The notes below the pieces were generated by a model. It saw only the letters and a program-made list of their open reading frames with translations, was not told where the DNA came from and searched no databases. A program made the translations under genes and the position numbers. Shown in pieces: positions 21,962-23,170 of a stretch of 23,170 nt of DNA; position 1 is the first letter of the stretch; every line of letters starts with the position of its first letter. This DNA comes from Chloroflexota bacterium (GTDB taxonomy: Bacteria; Chloroflexota; Dehalococcoidia; UBA2979): positions 1-23,170 of the forward strand of contig CANFFZ010000019.1 of the NCBI GenBank assembly GCA_947446155.1, in the 5' to 3' direction.

Positions 21962-22923
21962 TCGAGCGGCCCGATCTCAGGAGCGACGCGGACCGGGTGG
22001 CGCGCGCGCAGCGCTCGGATGGCGGTGCGCAGATCCTCGGGCACCGGCGCGACGAACTCGCGCCACGCCCCGTTCGAGGCGAGCGTGACGCCGAGGTGCC
22101 ACGCGTGCAGCGCCTGCCGCGCGATGTGCTCGGAGCCGTGGCCGTAGACGGCGTCGCCCAGGACAGGGTGCCCGACGGCGGCCATGTGGACGCGGATCTG
22201 GTGCGTGCGTCCGGTGAAGATGCGTACCTCGACGAGCGCGGCTTCATCGTCGTACTGCTCCATCACCCGGTACTGGCTGCGGGCCGACTGGCCACCCTCG
22301 AGGACGGCGCGGCGGTACGGCGCGGCTGGGTCGGCGCCGAGCGGTGCGTCGATGATGCCCTCGGCGGGGTCGGGGCGGCCCTCGACGAGTGCGAGGTAGG
22401 CCTTCGTGGTCTCGCGGAGGCGGAACTGCTCCTTGAGGATGAACTGCGCATCTGCGCTCTTGGCGAGCGCGATCACACCGCTGGTGTCGCGGTCGAGGCG
22501 GTGCACGATGCCGCCGCGGTCGCTGTCGTCGATCTCGCGAACCTCGGGGTACTGCGCGGCAACCGCTTCGATGAGCGTGACGTCGTCGAGGCCTGGCGCA
22601 GGATGGACGACGAGGCCGGGCTGCTTGTCGAGGATCAACGTGTGCTCGTCCTCGTAGAGCACCGTGAGCGGTAACTCCCGCGCGCGGGGGTCGATGATCG
22701 GGGCAGCCGGCGTCTCGACCTCGACTACCTGGCCGGCGTAGACGAACGTGCTCGCCTTGGTGATGGGCGCGCCGTTGACGAGCACGTGGCCGTCCTCCAC
22801 CCACTTGCGCGCCTGCGTGCGCGACATCGAGGGCATCGCGAGGCTGACCACGCGGTCGAGGCGGTCGTCTGTGCCCACCTCGAAACGGAGGAGGTCCGAG
22901 TGGGGTTCTGCGGCGGCGGTCAC
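21958..22923 (-). CDS. rluD: RluA/RluD-family 23S rRNA pseudouridine synthase
   Basis: A 321-residue protein starting at GTG 22923 (AAGGA 7 bases upstream), not at the upstream ATG of the long frame. An S4 RNA-binding domain covers about residues 20-65 ([29 protein letters not shown]). The catalytic motif HRLDRDTSG (141-149, Asp144) and '[20 protein letters not shown]' follow. It isomerises uridine to pseudouridine in large rRNA. RluD-type enzymes act near helix 69, but the exact site is not shown by sequence. Start and stop both overlap neighbours by 4 bp (GTGA with lspA, ATGA with gltX). Confidence 0.92.
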   Translation of the reverse strand: MTAAAEPHSDLLRFEVGTDDRLDRVVSLAMPSMSRTQARKWVEDGHVLVNGAPITKASTFVYAGQVVEVETPAAPIIDPRARELPLTVLYEDEHTLILDKQPGLVVHPAPGLDDVTLIEAVAAQYPEVREIDDSDRGGIVHRLDRDTSGVIALAKSADAQFILKEQFRLRETTKAYLALVEGRPDPAEGIIDAPLGADPAAPYRRAVLEGGQSARSQYRVMEQYDDEAALVEVRIFTGRTHQIRVHMAAVGHPVLGDAVYGHGSEHIARQALHAWHLGVTLASNGAWREFVAPVPEDLRTAIRALRARHPVRVAPEIGPLE

Positions 22924-23170
22924 GGCTGTTCCTTTTTGGGGGTGTCGTTGCCTTCGCGGAAGGCGAGGAAGCCGAGCAGCGCGACGCCGCACACGATGGA
23001 GGAGTCGGCGAGGTTGAAGGCGGGGTAATGCGTCGGGTCGATGAAGTCGGTGACCGCACCGAGGCGGACGCGGTCGATCAGGTTCCCGATTGCGCCGCCT
23101 AGGATCATCGACAGAGCGAGGTGGTATAGGCGCCCGTGCGAGGGGAGCGTGAGCATGAAGATCGTGATCG
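22920..23170 (-). CDS. lspA: Lipoprotein signal peptidase (LspA, signal peptidase II), 5' truncated by window edge
   Basis: The frame is open to the window end, so the N-terminus is missing. Seen: '[30 protein letters not shown]' and '[20 protein letters not shown]', which hold the two catalytic Asp motifs (GNLIDR and FNLADS) and the last two membrane spans. LspA cleaves signal peptides from diacylglyceryl-prolipoproteins in the inner membrane. The TGA overlaps the rluD start (GTGA). The lspA-rluD order is common in bacteria. Confidence 0.93.
   Translation of the reverse strand, partial: ITIFMLTLPSHGRLYHLALSMILGGAIGNLIDRVRLGAVTDFIDPTHYPAFNLADSSIVCGVALLGFLAFREGNDTPKKEQP

Overview
The window is a 23 kb piece of a high-GC bacterial chromosome with densely packed genes, short operons that often overlap by 4 bp, and good GGAGG-type ribosome sites. 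The lineage is uncertain. A Chloroflexota (Dehalococcoidia-like) or actinobacterial genome would fit the GC content, the many class III CoA-transferases, the PAC2 protein and the DprE1/DprE2 module. I lean weakly to Chloroflexota, but nothing in the sequence settles it.

Region 1 (1-5571, + strand) is an acyl-CoA operon. It holds three class III (CaiB/BaiF) CoA-transferases (the first cut by the window edge), a hotdog dehydratase, a crotonase and a PPOX-family flavin/F420-type protein. Two of the three CoA-transferases and the crotonase lack the catalytic acids usual for their families. The PPOX frame has no stop codon where its domain ends.

Region 2 (5635-8758, - strand, convergent with region 1) is the most novel part. 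Two paralogous ferritin-like proteins are followed by a small FmdB-type zinc ribbon and an SCP2-like protein. The first ferritin-like protein keeps a full set of six di-iron ligands, and the second has lost all six. This looks like a catalytic/non-catalytic pair of an uncharacterised di-iron oxygenase. A well-formed promoter with an overlapping 17-bp inverted repeat sits upstream. An MFS transporter diverges from it (9019-10335).

Region 3 (10332-12017) holds yajQ and a crotonase that lacks its N-terminus. The crotonase start abuts a C-terminal fragment of a tyrosine recombinase, which ends close to the 3' end of a tRNA-Leu gene. This looks like the scar of an integrated element.

Region 4 (12075-13834) holds an ASCH/winged-helix protein, a TrmH-type tRNA methyltransferase and tRNA-Cys, tRNA-Leu and tRNA-Trp genes. 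All tRNA genes in the window encode CCA.

Region 5 (13914-18433) is a decaprenyl-phosphoryl-arabinose-type module. It runs gtrA-dprE1-dprE2-GDPD on the - strand, with a UbiA-family phosphoribosyltransferase divergent from it. The gtrA-dprE1-dprE2 order matches Rv3789-Rv3790-Rv3791 of Mycobacterium tuberculosis. The DprE1 carries Ala where M. tuberculosis has the benzothiazinone-target Cys387.

Region 6 (18464-23170, - strand) is mostly housekeeping: lspA (cut by the window edge)-rluD-gltX, joined by 4-bp overlaps, then tRNA-Gln, a terminator-like hairpin, and an SDR-PAC2 pair. No stretch longer than 300 bp lacks a gene or RNA. No CRISPR array or intact insertion sequence was seen.
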